DNA of 5,204 nucleotides from an uncultured Clostridia bacterium (GTDB lineage Bacteria; Bacillota; Clostridia; Oscillospirales; Ruminococcaceae): the NCBI GenBank assembly GCA_937894185.1, contig CALCSA010000479.1, forward strand, positions 1 to 5,204. The letters are read 5' to 3'. The position numbers and the translations under genes were made by a program. Of this stretch, positions 1 to 5,104 are shown in pieces; position 1 is the first letter of the stretch; each line of letters starts with the position of its first letter. Below the pieces are notes generated by a model. That model saw nothing but the letters and a program-made list of their open reading frames with translations, had not been told where the DNA came from and did no database searches.

Positions 1-790
1 TTCCATGATGGCGGAAGCTGAGCTGTTTATCTCTCAGCTGCGTCAGGTTTATATCACCTATCCCGTGGCTTTGGATGTGGAGGCTCACCGGGGACTTTCC
101 CGTTCGGAGCTGACCCGTCTGAGCAAGCTGTTTATGGAAGAAGTCCGGGCGGCGGGGTATGACGTAATGCTTTACAGCTACTCCAACTTCTTCCGGGAGT
201 GTCTGGACATAAACGCTCTGGGAGACTACAAGCTTTGGGTGGCCAACTACAAAGAAGAACCAGCTTTGGGACAAGCCATCTGGCAGTACACCTCCTACGG
301 CAGCGTCCCCGGCATCAGCGGGCGGGTGGACTTAAACGTGGCCTACGACCATTGGGGCGTGAGCCAAAACCATGAGATCAAAGTGGACGCCGCTATTTCC
401 CGTTCCATTCGGCACACCCTCAATCAGCGATACGGCGCGGGCCTGGATCTGGACACTCTGAACATGGATATGGTGAACACCGCCATCGACACCGGCCTGC
501 AAACCGAGGTCAATATTCAGTTTGGTGAAAGCTTTGATATTTATCCCACCATCACAGACCTTGCATGCCAGCACCTTAAGAGCATCAACTATGTCAAGGG
601 GAAAACCAAGGGAAACATCACCTATCTGCTCCAATCCAAATTGTTTTACAAGGGCTTTTACACTCAGGCTCCCAGCGGGCATTACGATGACGCCACCGCT
701 CAGGCCATCTACGAATACCAGATGGCGCACGGCCTCTACGCCGACGGAAGCCTCAACGAGGAAACGCTGGACGCCCTTTTGTATCTGTAA
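1..790 (+). CDS. GH25 muramidase (lysozyme) with C-terminal peptidoglycan-binding domain, 5' partial
   Basis: The reading frame is already open at the left edge, and the first ATG (position 5) falls inside the conserved barrel, so the true start lies upstream. Counting from that ATG, residues 19-26 (YPVALDVE) hold the Asp-x-Glu active-site pair typical of glycoside hydrolase family 25. Residues 77-81 (LWVAN) and 93-111 (WQY...GISGRVDLN) are the usual late strands of the barrel. The first catalytic Asp and the N-terminus are missing from view. Residues 205-261 match a PG_binding_1 domain: LLQSKL, a Gly-aromatic pair, GHYDDATAQAI, YQMAHGL, DGSLNEETLDALL. The family cleaves the MurNAc-GlcNAc bond of peptidoglycan. 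Such enzymes act outside the membrane and are used for wall turnover or by phages. The stretch at about residues 116-204 is not assigned to a domain. Next to ordinary chromosomal genes, a cellular autolysin seems likelier than a prophage endolysin. A strong terminator follows 10 bp after the stop. Confidence 0.88.
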   Translation, partial: SMMAEAELFISQLRQVYITYPVALDVEAHRGLSRSELTRLSKLFMEEVRAAGYDVMLYSYSNFFRECLDINALGDYKLWVANYKEEPALGQAIWQYTSYGSVPGISGRVDLNVAYDHWGVSQNHEIKVDAAISRSIRHTLNQRYGAGLDLDTLNMDMVNTAIDTGLQTEVNIQFGESFDIYPTITDLACQHLKSINYVKGKTKGNITYLLQSKLFYKGFYTQAPSGHYDDATAQAIYEYQMAHGLYADGSLNEETLDALLYL

Positions 791-800
791 CAGCGCTTGC

Positions 801-828
801 AAGGCCCCCAAATCCGGGGGCCTTTTTT
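801..828 (+). terminator. Rho-independent terminator of the GH25 gene
   Basis: A perfect 9-bp stem (AAGGCCCCC at 801-809 with GGGGGCCTT at 816-824) closes a 6-nt loop and runs into TTTTTT at 823-828. It begins 10 bp after the muramidase stop codon. This is a textbook intrinsic terminator, so the next gene is probably transcribed separately. Confidence 0.92.
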
Positions 829-912
829 GCTGCCCCGGCTACGGCCCTTCCGGGGAGAGCGGCCCATGCTCTTGTATTTTGAAAAAATCCGGACAAAATA
901 CCGGTGGGGAAT

Positions 913-940
913 GCATAAATAGCTTGCCCCCGCATAAATA
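913..940 (+). repeat. Direct repeat GCATAAATA upstream of the HMA-like gene
   Basis: GCATAAATA occurs at 913-921 and again at 932-940, 19 bp start to start, directly before the ribosome site. The first copy is preceded by TG, and CGGACA lies 18 nt upstream of its CATAAA, so it could be a weak -10 element. The pair could also be a binding site for a regulator. Only the repeat itself is directly visible. Confidence 0.45.
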
Positions 941-946
941 TGAAAT

Positions 947-952
947 AAGGAG
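947..952 (+). promoter_or_regulatory. Ribosome binding site that decides the start of the HMA-like gene
   Basis: AAGGAG lies 2 nt before an ATG at 955 and 11 nt before an in-frame ATG at 964. Two nt is too close for normal initiation, so this site favours the downstream start. Confidence 0.6.
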
Positions 953-963
953 ACATGTCCGAT

Positions 964-1170
964 ATGGGAAATGAGCTTAGTTTTGTGGTAGACGGATTAC
1001 AGGACGGCAAAGGTCCCAAGCGGATCACCGACCGGATCTCAAAAATGTCCGGCATAGAGTTTATATCGGTGGATCCGGACCGGGGCACCATTACCGTCAC
1101 CGGAGGAGATTTGGATCACATGCTGATTGAAGACAGCATTGAATCTCTGGGCTACCGGCTACTTCGGTAA
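964..1170 (+). CDS. Small HMA-fold (heavy-metal-associated-like) protein lacking the CxxC metal site
   Basis: The 68-residue product begins MGNELSFVVDGLQDGKGPKRI. It follows the beta-alpha-beta-beta-alpha-beta order of heavy-metal-associated domains: strand ELSFVVDGL, helix GPKRITDRISKM, strand IEFISVDPDRG, strand TITVTGG, helix DHMLIEDSIESL, strand GYRLLR. In true copper or zinc chaperones the first loop reads GMxCxxC. Here it reads GLQDGKG and the protein contains no cysteine, so binding through the classic site is not expected. Start choice: an in-frame ATG at 955 would sit only 2 nt from the AAGGAG at 947-952, whereas the ATG at 964 has 11 nt, so I prefer 964 (the longer form would be 71 residues). 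The gene is flanked by terminators and appears monocistronic. The fold assignment is inferred from pattern alone. The function is unknown; a regulatory or protein-binding role is possible. Confidence 0.72.
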   Translation: MGNELSFVVDGLQDGKGPKRITDRISKMSGIEFISVDPDRGTITVTGGDLDHMLIEDSIESLGYRLLR

Positions 1171-1208
1171 ACTGCGTGGGACCGCAAGGCAACAGTCTTC
1201 CGGGGCAC

Positions 1209-1252
1209 CGGCGCGGCACTTCCCTTCCCAAGAGCCGCGCCGCCACATTTTT
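1209..1252 (+). terminator. Probable terminator after the HMA-like gene
   Basis: CGGCGCGGC at 1209-1217 pairs perfectly with GCCGCGCCG at 1234-1242. The loop can extend the stem by CTT/AAG (1219-1221 with 1230-1232). Five Ts follow at 1248-1252 after a short gap. The GC-rich stem is strong. The offset T run makes it less ideal than the other terminators here. Confidence 0.68.
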
Positions 1253-1294
1253 CCATTTTTATGGAAAGTCAATCAAATATTATGAGAAAATCCC

Positions 1295-1324
1295 TTTACT
1301 GGCGCACTCTGGGCATGCTATAAT
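1295..1324 (+). promoter_or_regulatory. SigmaA-type promoter with extended -10 for the TSCPD operon
   Basis: A perfect TATAAT at 1319-1324 is preceded by TGC at 1316-1318, giving an extended -10. TTTACT at 1295-1300 is a reasonable -35 at 18 nt spacing. The surrounding DNA is AT-rich compared with the genes. The TATAAT ends 44 bp before the TSCPD start codon. Confidence 0.78.
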
Positions 1325-1368
1325 ATAAAAAACTAAAAATATGCATCTTCAGGAGTGTAACGATTTTA

Positions 1369-1638
1369 ATGACCTATACCTATCGGACAAAAGGTACCTG
1401 TGCCCGAGAGATATTTTTGGATATCGCTGAGGATGGAACCATTCGGGATGTTAAGTTTATCAGTGGGTGCGATGGCAACGCTCAAGGAGTGCGGGCATTG
1501 GTCAGGGGGCGCAAAGCGCAGGAAATTCGGGAGCTGCTTCGCGGTATACGCTGCGAGAACAAAGCCACCTCCTGTCCCGACCAGCTTTCCAAAGCCTTGA
1601 GCCAGATGCTGGAAGAAGGGGAGAAGCAAGATGTTTGA
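1369..1638 (+). CDS. TSCPD-domain four-cysteine protein (TIGR03905 type)
   Basis: This 89-residue protein matches a small uncharacterised Firmicute family that carries the TSCPD motif also found near the C-terminus of some ribonucleotide reductases. Four cysteines sit at the family positions: C11 (GTCARE), C34 (SGCDGN), C62 (RCENK) and C69 within TSCPD (67-71). The early GCDGNAQG turn is also typical. Four spaced cysteines suggest metal, probably zinc, binding, but that is inferred and the family has no established function. The length is normal for the stand-alone family. AGGAG at 1351-1355 lies 13 nt before the ATG, a long but usable spacing; a stop just upstream rules out a longer form. 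The last 8 nt overlap the start of the next gene, suggesting translational coupling. A strong extended -10 promoter drives the pair. Confidence 0.9.
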   Translation: MTYTYRTKGTCAREIFLDIAEDGTIRDVKFISGCDGNAQGVRALVRGRKAQEIRELLRGIRCENKATSCPDQLSKALSQMLEEGEKQDV

Positions 1639-2272
1639 GCTGGGATTTCTGTTTCTGGCGGGAATGACCTTCCTCGCTGCCAAAAATCGTGTTCTGCCCG
1701 GCCTTTTGGCGGTGGCAGGGGACGAGGATATGAAAATAGCCGGGGACAGCTTTAGGCCTGCTCCTTCCGACGCGGGGGAAGCGGAGGCCAAAGTCTATCT
1801 GGAACAAAAAAGCTCCGGCAATGTGGGAAAAGCGCGCGGTCTGGGCCGTCAGTTTGCCTTGGCTCTGCGGGAACGGGTGGCGGAAAGCCTCAACGATCCG
1901 GCCTTTCAAGGGGAGGCGGCTACCCGGGAACACCACAAGGCGGTGCTGTATTCCTATGTGATCAACCGAGTGATTGCGGACCTTTCCCCCAATTCGATTC
2001 TGGCTCAAACCGCCCTCAATGTCTTTTATGACGATCTGGAAGACGAGGCTCCCGTTCTGGCCGATCATGTGCGGGATATGGCGGCCTATTCCCTCTACAT
2101 ACTCTGCGAGCGCTCGGAAACCTGTGTGGACGACGAAATCGGCAGGATTTACGCCCGGCTTTGCGGGGAGGAGAACAGCCCCCAGCGCATCGAGGAGGGC
2201 AACCGCTACTACCGGGAATTTTACCATTTGTGCAGCCGCCTTCATCAGCAGACCGATTACGTGCAGGCGTAA
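1631..2272 (+). CDS. Uncharacterised 213-residue protein, coupled to the TSCPD gene
   Basis: I do not recognise this family. The ATG overlaps the end of the TSCPD gene by 8 nt and has AAGGGGAG at 1616-1623, 7 nt upstream, so the start is well supported. Residues 4-17 (LGFLFLAGMTFLAA) form a short hydrophobic stretch, perhaps a membrane anchor or a buried helix; no clear signal cleavage site follows. Residues 30-60 are acidic and low in structure. From about 65 to 205 the protein looks wholly helical, with FALALRERVAESL, VLYSYVINRVIADL, a conserved-looking SPNSILAQTALNVFYDDLEDE (119-139), then VRDMAAYSLYILCERS and YYREFYHLCSRLHQ. Cysteines at 159, 165, 178 and 201 all fall in the C-terminal half. 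It ends just before a convergent terminator. The tight coupling suggests a shared task with the TSCPD protein, which is also of unknown function. Confidence 0.82.
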   Translation: MFELGFLFLAGMTFLAAKNRVLPGLLAVAGDEDMKIAGDSFRPAPSDAGEAEAKVYLEQKSSGNVGKARGLGRQFALALRERVAESLNDPAFQGEAATREHHKAVLYSYVINRVIADLSPNSILAQTALNVFYDDLEDEAPVLADHVRDMAAYSLYILCERSETCVDDEIGRIYARLCGEENSPQRIEEGNRYYREFYHLCSRLHQQTDYVQA

Positions 2273-2293
2273 CAAAGTAAGCTGGCGCAACAT

Positions 2294-2325
2294 AAAACCA
2301 AGCTGTAGCAGTACAGCTTGGTTTT
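2294..2325. terminator. Bidirectional terminator between the convergent operon and spoVG
   Basis: A 14-bp perfect stem (2294-2307 with 2312-2325) closes a 4-nt GCAG loop. The stem ends in AAAA on the left and TTTT on the right, so each strand gives a hairpin followed by a U run. It lies 21 bp after the stop of the plus-strand gene and 16 bp after the stop of spoVG, as expected for a shared terminator. Confidence 0.88.
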
Positions 2326-2341
2326 CCCTATAGATACCGGT

Positions 2342-2653
2342 TCATTCCACATCATGGGTGGAAGCTTGCGGCGCTGCCTGCGCGTCGGTCTGCATCCGCT
2401 CCAGATATTCGTGATAAGCGGACAGGATGGCGTTTTCCAGAACCGCCCGGGCTTCCGGAGTGATGGGGTGGGCAATATCCCGAAACACCCCGTTGTCATC
2501 CTTGCGGCTGGGCATGGCTACAAACAGCCGCTCCGGCCCTTCGATCACCTTGATGTCGTGAACCGCCAGATCGTGGTCGATGGTAACGGAAACCAGAGCC
2601 TTGAGCCGCGTATCCTGATAAGTCCGTCTTACCCGAATATCCGTGATGTTCAA
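2342..2653 (-). CDS. spoVG: Septation/sporulation RNA-binding regulator SpoVG
   Basis: The 103-residue protein is a clear SpoVG: MNITDIRVRR at the start, then VSVTIDHDLAVHDIKVIEG, the signature LFVAMPSRK (43-51), and GVFRDIAHPITPEAR (55-69). The conserved core ends near residue 86 with AYHEYLERM. The remaining polar tail is variable in the family. SpoVG proteins are small cytoplasmic nucleic-acid-binding regulators, first known from septation and spore cortex defects in Bacillus and later shown to bind RNA and affect envelope and virulence genes. The start codon is TTG (read on the minus strand), supported by GGGAGG 8 nt upstream; no better in-frame ATG is present at the family start. The gene is divergent from murC and convergent with the unknown-protein operon. 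In several clostridia spoVG and murC lie in the same neighbourhood, often with purR; no purR is present here. Confidence 0.96.
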   Translation of the reverse strand: MNITDIRVRRTYQDTRLKALVSVTIDHDLAVHDIKVIEGPERLFVAMPSRKDDNGVFRDIAHPITPEARAVLENAILSAYHEYLERMQTDAQAAPQASTHDVE

Positions 2654-2661
2654 AGAAGAAA

Positions 2662-2667
2662 CCTCCC
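2662..2667 (-). promoter_or_regulatory. Ribosome binding site supporting the TTG start of spoVG
   Basis: Minus-strand GGGAGG lies 8 nt before the TTG codon. Since the start codon is non-standard, this site is what fixes it, together with the match of the resulting N-terminus to the family. Confidence 0.8.
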
Positions 2668-2718
2668 GTGATTGTCATGGGTTACCGCAAGATGGCCTAA
2701 GGCCGGCGGGGGTGGGTC

Positions 2719-2729
2719 CTGCATTGCAG
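2719..2729. repeat. Perfect 11-bp palindrome CTGCATTGCAG upstream of spoVG
   Basis: CTGCA and TGCAG flank a single central base. It lies 52 bp upstream of the spoVG ribosome site, probably within the leader transcript. It is a possible regulator site or short RNA hairpin, too small to assign. Confidence 0.3.
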
Positions 2730-2752
2730 CATTTCGATACTATTGTTGTCCT

Positions 2753-2794
2753 CCGGTGCGCATTTATACAGATATATTACAGTGTATGCGCCGG
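2753..2794. repeat. Imperfect inverted repeat in the spoVG-murC divergent region
   Basis: CCGG-TG-CGCAT at 2753-2763 mirrors ATGCGCCGG at 2786-2794, with a 2-nt bulge on the left arm. ATACA (2766-2770) and TGTAT (2783-2787) form an alternative or nested inner pair. The centre is AT-rich. It sits where a minus-strand spoVG promoter would be expected (a TAATAT-like -10 lies at 2774-2779). It could be an operator or a cruciform; neither is shown. Confidence 0.4.
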
Positions 2795-2841
2795 AACTTA
2801 AATTTTTCCATATTTTGCGATTATTTCCGTGGCAACCACTG

Positions 2842-2847
2842 TATAAT
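2842..2847 (+). promoter_or_regulatory. Candidate -10 element for murC
   Basis: A perfect TATAAT lies 50 bp before the murC start in AT-rich DNA. I find no good -35 at 16-18 nt spacing. TTGCGA at 2815-2820 would require 21 nt. The -10 match alone makes a promoter plausible. Confidence 0.4.
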
Positions 2848-2897
2848 GATAACGGTATGCCCAAAACGGGAATCAGGGATTATAAAGGAGCTATGGC

Positions 2898-4289
2898 ATG
2901 ACAGAGCTTGGCAAACTGCTTGAGCAGACGCGCAGAATTCACCTCATCGGCATTGGGGGTTCGGGGATGTATCCTCTGGTGCAGATTCTTCACGGCATGG
3001 GGCATCAGCTCCAAGGTTCGGACAACAATCCCGGGGACACCATCGACACCGAACGGGAGATGGGCGTCACCGTCTTTATGGGACACAAGGCCCATCAGGT
3101 GGAAGGAGCCGACCTGGTGATTTATTCTGCCGCCATTATGAAGGATAATCCCGAGTTGGTGGCGGCAAGGCAACGGGGGATTCCCGTATTTGAGCGGTCG
3201 GTGGTATTGGGCTGGCTGACCCGGCAATACAGCAGCTGCATCTGTGTGGCGGGAACCCACGGAAAAACCACCGTCACCGCTATGCTGACCCAGATTCTGG
3301 TGGGGGCGGAGCTGGACCCCACTGTTGTCATCGGGGGGAAGCTGCCCCTGATTCACGGCAGCGGCCGGGCGGGCAACAGCGAGATTATGGCGGTAGAGGC
3401 CTGTGAGTTTGTAGACACTTTCCTGCATCTATCTCCCGACATTGCCGTCATCCTCAATGTGGACGCCGACCATCTGGACTATTTCGGTACCTTGGAAAAC
3501 GTCATCAAATCCTTCCGCAAATTTGCGGACCTTGCCACTCGCACCGTAATTTACAACGGGGACGACGCCAATACCCAGAAGGTGATGGAGGGGCTGACAG
3601 GCAAGGAGCTGATTTCCTTTGGCTTGGAGGAGGACAACGACTACACCGCCCAGAATATCCGGGTGCTGGACCCCACCCACACCCTGTTCGACTTGGTTTA
3701 TAAGGGCAAAATCCTGACTGAACTAAAGCTTTGTGTGCCGGGCAGGCACAATCTTCTCAACGCCCTTGCCGCCTGTGCTTCGGCCATGGCGGTGGGAGCT
3801 GCTCCAGAGCAGCTGGCGGATACCGTCCCCGGCTTTGGAGGAGCAGGCCGCCGCTTTGAGATTCTGGGCAAGGTGAGAGGAATTACCATTGCTGACGATT
3901 ACGCTCATCATCCCGCCGAGCTGACCGCCACCCTGAACGTAGCCACTCAAATGGGCTACAACAAGGTTTGGGCGGTATTCCAGCCCTTCACCTACTCTCG
4001 GACCAAGCTGCTGCTGGACGATTTTGCTCAGGCTCTGAAGATTCCCCAGCGGGTGGTGATGAGCGAAATTATGGGGGGAAGGGAGCACAACACCTGGAAC
4101 ATTTACACCCGGGACTTAGCGGAAAAAGTCCCCGGTTCGGTATGGTTCGAAACCTTTGAGGAAATTGCCGACTATGTGATGGCAAACGCCGAGGCGGGGG
4201 ACCTTGTGCTGACGCTGGGCTGCGGAGATGTGTACAAATGCGCCAAGATGATGCTGAAAAAAACCGCGCCGTCACAAGAGGGCGCATAA
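2898..4289 (+). CDS. murC: UDP-N-acetylmuramate--L-alanine ligase MurC
   Basis: This 463-residue, full-length cytoplasmic Mur ligase uses ATP to join L-alanine to UDP-MurNAc, the first step of the peptidoglycan stem peptide. The N-terminal UDP-substrate domain opens with GIGGSGM (18-24). The central ATPase domain has the P-loop GTHGKTT (119-125), the Mg-binding Glu in VEACE (E167), and NVDADHLDYF (187-196). The C-terminal domain begins near VPGRHNLLNA (280-289) and has GAGRRFE (315-321), DDYAHHP (333-339) and FQPFTYSRTKLLLDDFA, the MurC form of this motif rather than MurD, MurE or MurF. Mpl, which recycles tripeptide, is a close relative, but the length and context fit MurC. The start has AAAGGAG at 2884-2890 with 7 nt spacing. 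A minimal ATG-GCA-TGA at 2893-2901 overlaps the start in another frame. No convincing terminator follows, so some read-through into the hemerythrin gene is possible. Confidence 0.96.
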   Translation: MTELGKLLEQTRRIHLIGIGGSGMYPLVQILHGMGHQLQGSDNNPGDTIDTEREMGVTVFMGHKAHQVEGADLVIYSAAIMKDNPELVAARQRGIPVFERSVVLGWLTRQYSSCICVAGTHGKTTVTAMLTQILVGAELDPTVVIGGKLPLIHGSGRAGNSEIMAVEACEFVDTFLHLSPDIAVILNVDADHLDYFGTLENVIKSFRKFADLATRTVIYNGDDANTQKVMEGLTGKELISFGLEEDNDYTAQNIRVLDPTHTLFDLVYKGKILTELKLCVPGRHNLLNALAACASAMAVGAAPEQLADTVPGFGGAGRRFEILGKVRGITIADDYAHHPAELTATLNVATQMGYNKVWAVFQPFTYSRTKLLLDDFAQALKIPQRVVMSEIMGGREHNTWNIYTRDLAEKVPGSVWFETFEEIADYVMANAEAGDLVLTLGCGDVYKCAKMMLKKTAPSQEGA

Positions 4290-4337
4290 GGCAAAAGGCT
4301 TTGGTATTTCATTAGAGATTGTAATTTTTGGTATTCT

Positions 4338-4366
4338 TTGATATTTATGGTCGGAATAGCTTGAAT
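4338..4366 (+). promoter_or_regulatory. Weak candidate promoter for the hemerythrin gene
   Basis: TTGATA at 4338-4343 (5 of 6 to TTGACA) is followed after 17 nt by TTGAAT at 4361-4366 (4 of 6 to TATAAT). The AT-rich 140-bp gap suggests a promoter, but the -10 is poor and other pairings are possible. Confidence 0.3.
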
Positions 4367-4429
4367 CTTTGCGAATTATCTTGTAAACTACAGAAAGAAC
4401 CTATTATATTCGAAAAAGGAGGAGTAGCT

Positions 4430-4831
4430 ATGCCGTGGACACCGGCGCTGTCGGTTGGGGTGGGCTTGATTGACGACCAGCACAAAACCTGGTTCGAAAA
4501 AGCTGAAAAACTTTTTGAGGCGGGGAAGAACAATCAGGCTAAGGAATACGTGGGGGAGTTGCTGGACTTTTTGGATAGCTACACCAAAAAGCATTTTGCC
4601 GACGAAGAAAAATATATGCTGAGCATTCGCTATCCGGGCTACGATGAACAGAAAAAAGCACATACGGCCTTTATTGCGGAACTAACCAAGCTGCGCAATA
4701 GCTACAAGGAGTCCGGCGGAAATATTATGGTGATCATCAATGCCAATCAAATGGTGATTGAGTGGCTGACCAAGCATATTTCCAACATGGATAAGAAGAT
4801 CGGCGACTACGCCAAACAAAACCGCCTCTAA
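4430..4831 (+). CDS. Bacteriohemerythrin, di-iron oxygen-binding protein with one ligand changed
   Basis: The 133-residue protein is a single-domain hemerythrin, a four-helix bundle that binds O2 at a di-iron centre in the cytoplasm. Family ligands are visible in order: H18 (DDQH), H55 and E59 (HFADE), H78 (KKAH) and H116 with D121 (HISNMD). The partner His four residues before H78 is Gln74 (EQKKAH instead of HKKxH), so six of the seven usual ligands are present. MPWTPALSVGV is the normal N-terminus. The start at 4430 has a near-perfect AAAGGAGG (4415-4422) about 7 nt upstream; the frame is open for 34 codons further, but that extension does not look like the family. In anaerobes such proteins are thought to sense, store or scavenge oxygen. 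No signalling domain is fused. The gene stands alone, closed by a strong terminator. Confidence 0.93.
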   Translation: MPWTPALSVGVGLIDDQHKTWFEKAEKLFEAGKNNQAKEYVGELLDFLDSYTKKHFADEEKYMLSIRYPGYDEQKKAHTAFIAELTKLRNSYKESGGNIMVIINANQMVIEWLTKHISNMDKKIGDYAKQNRL

Positions 4832-4868
4832 ATCAAGGACGTTTACCTTTTTTACACAGAAAGATTTT

Positions 4869-4905
4869 GCCGCTCTTTGAAGAAAAGGGCGGCGCTTCTT
4901 TTTTT
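4869..4905 (+). terminator. Rho-independent terminator of the hemerythrin gene
   Basis: GCCGCTCTTT at 4869-4878 pairs with AAAGGGCGGC at 4884-4893 (10 bp including one T-G pair), with loop GAAGA. Seven Ts follow at 4899-4905. It starts 37 bp after the stop codon. Confidence 0.88.
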
Positions 4906-4995
4906 GGGAAGTCTGCCTGCTCCGTCTCCTTCCTTTGGAGAAAGAATCCGGCAAATTGAACAGGAGTCCGGGCAATTTTTAGCTTTTGTGGAAAG

Positions 4996-5035
4996 GCCCC
5001 GGGGAGTTTGAGGCAAATCTCCGGGGCGTTTCTTA
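4996..5035 (+). terminator. Second GC-rich hairpin, possible back-up terminator
   Basis: GCCCCGG at 4996-5002 pairs with CCGGGGC at 5021-5027, with further inner pairing between TTTG (5007-5010) and CAAA (5014-5017). A short mixed tract, GTTTCTT, follows. It lies about 90 bp after the first terminator and 20 bp before the TTGACA promoter, so it may insulate that promoter. The T run is weak. Confidence 0.5.
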
Positions 5036-5055
5036 GAGCATGGCTCTTTCTCCTC

Positions 5056-5084
5056 TTGACAGGGCAGGAAAACTGTGGTAAGGT
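5056..5084 (+). promoter_or_regulatory. SigmaA-type promoter for the T-box transcript
   Basis: A perfect TTGACA at 5056-5061 is followed after 17 nt by TAAGGT at 5079-5084, preceded by TGG (an extended -10). The -10 hexamer is weak (3 of 6), but the consensus -35, the spacing and the TG compensate. Transcription would start near 5091, just before the T-box Stem I. Confidence 0.7.
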
Positions 5085-5104
5085 GACATACAACTTAACA
5101 CACC

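Noticed and set aside
833..855. CCCCGG...CCGGGG 6-bp hairpin after the muramidase terminator
   Set aside because: It is a short stem with an 11-nt loop and no T run. The perfect terminator just before it already explains transcript end.
753..1100. 115-codon minus-strand frame between the muramidase and the HMA-like gene
   Set aside because: It crosses the strong terminator at 801-828 and is antisense to two better supported genes. No family signature is visible.
2318..2671. 117-codon plus-strand frame antisense to spoVG
   Set aside because: It mirrors the clear SpoVG coding frame on the other strand, and its start sits inside the shared terminator.
2893..2901. ATG-GCA-TGA two-codon frame overlapping the murC start
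   Set aside because: It is likely chance: the ribosome site spacing to it is only 2 nt, and the murC ATG at 2898 has the proper 7 nt.
2672..2923. 83-codon plus-strand open frame across the spoVG-murC gap
   Set aside because: The product has no family features, it lacks a convincing ribosome site and it overlaps the murC start. The DNA is AT-rich and looks regulatory.
4266..4285. GCGCC/GGCGC hairpin at the 3' end of murC
   Set aside because: It is a 5-bp stem inside the coding end with no T run after it, so not a credible terminator.
4328..4429. 34-codon N-terminal extension of the hemerythrin frame
   Set aside because: The extension does not resemble the family, it begins at a non-ATG codon without a ribosome site, and a near-perfect site precedes the ATG at 4430.
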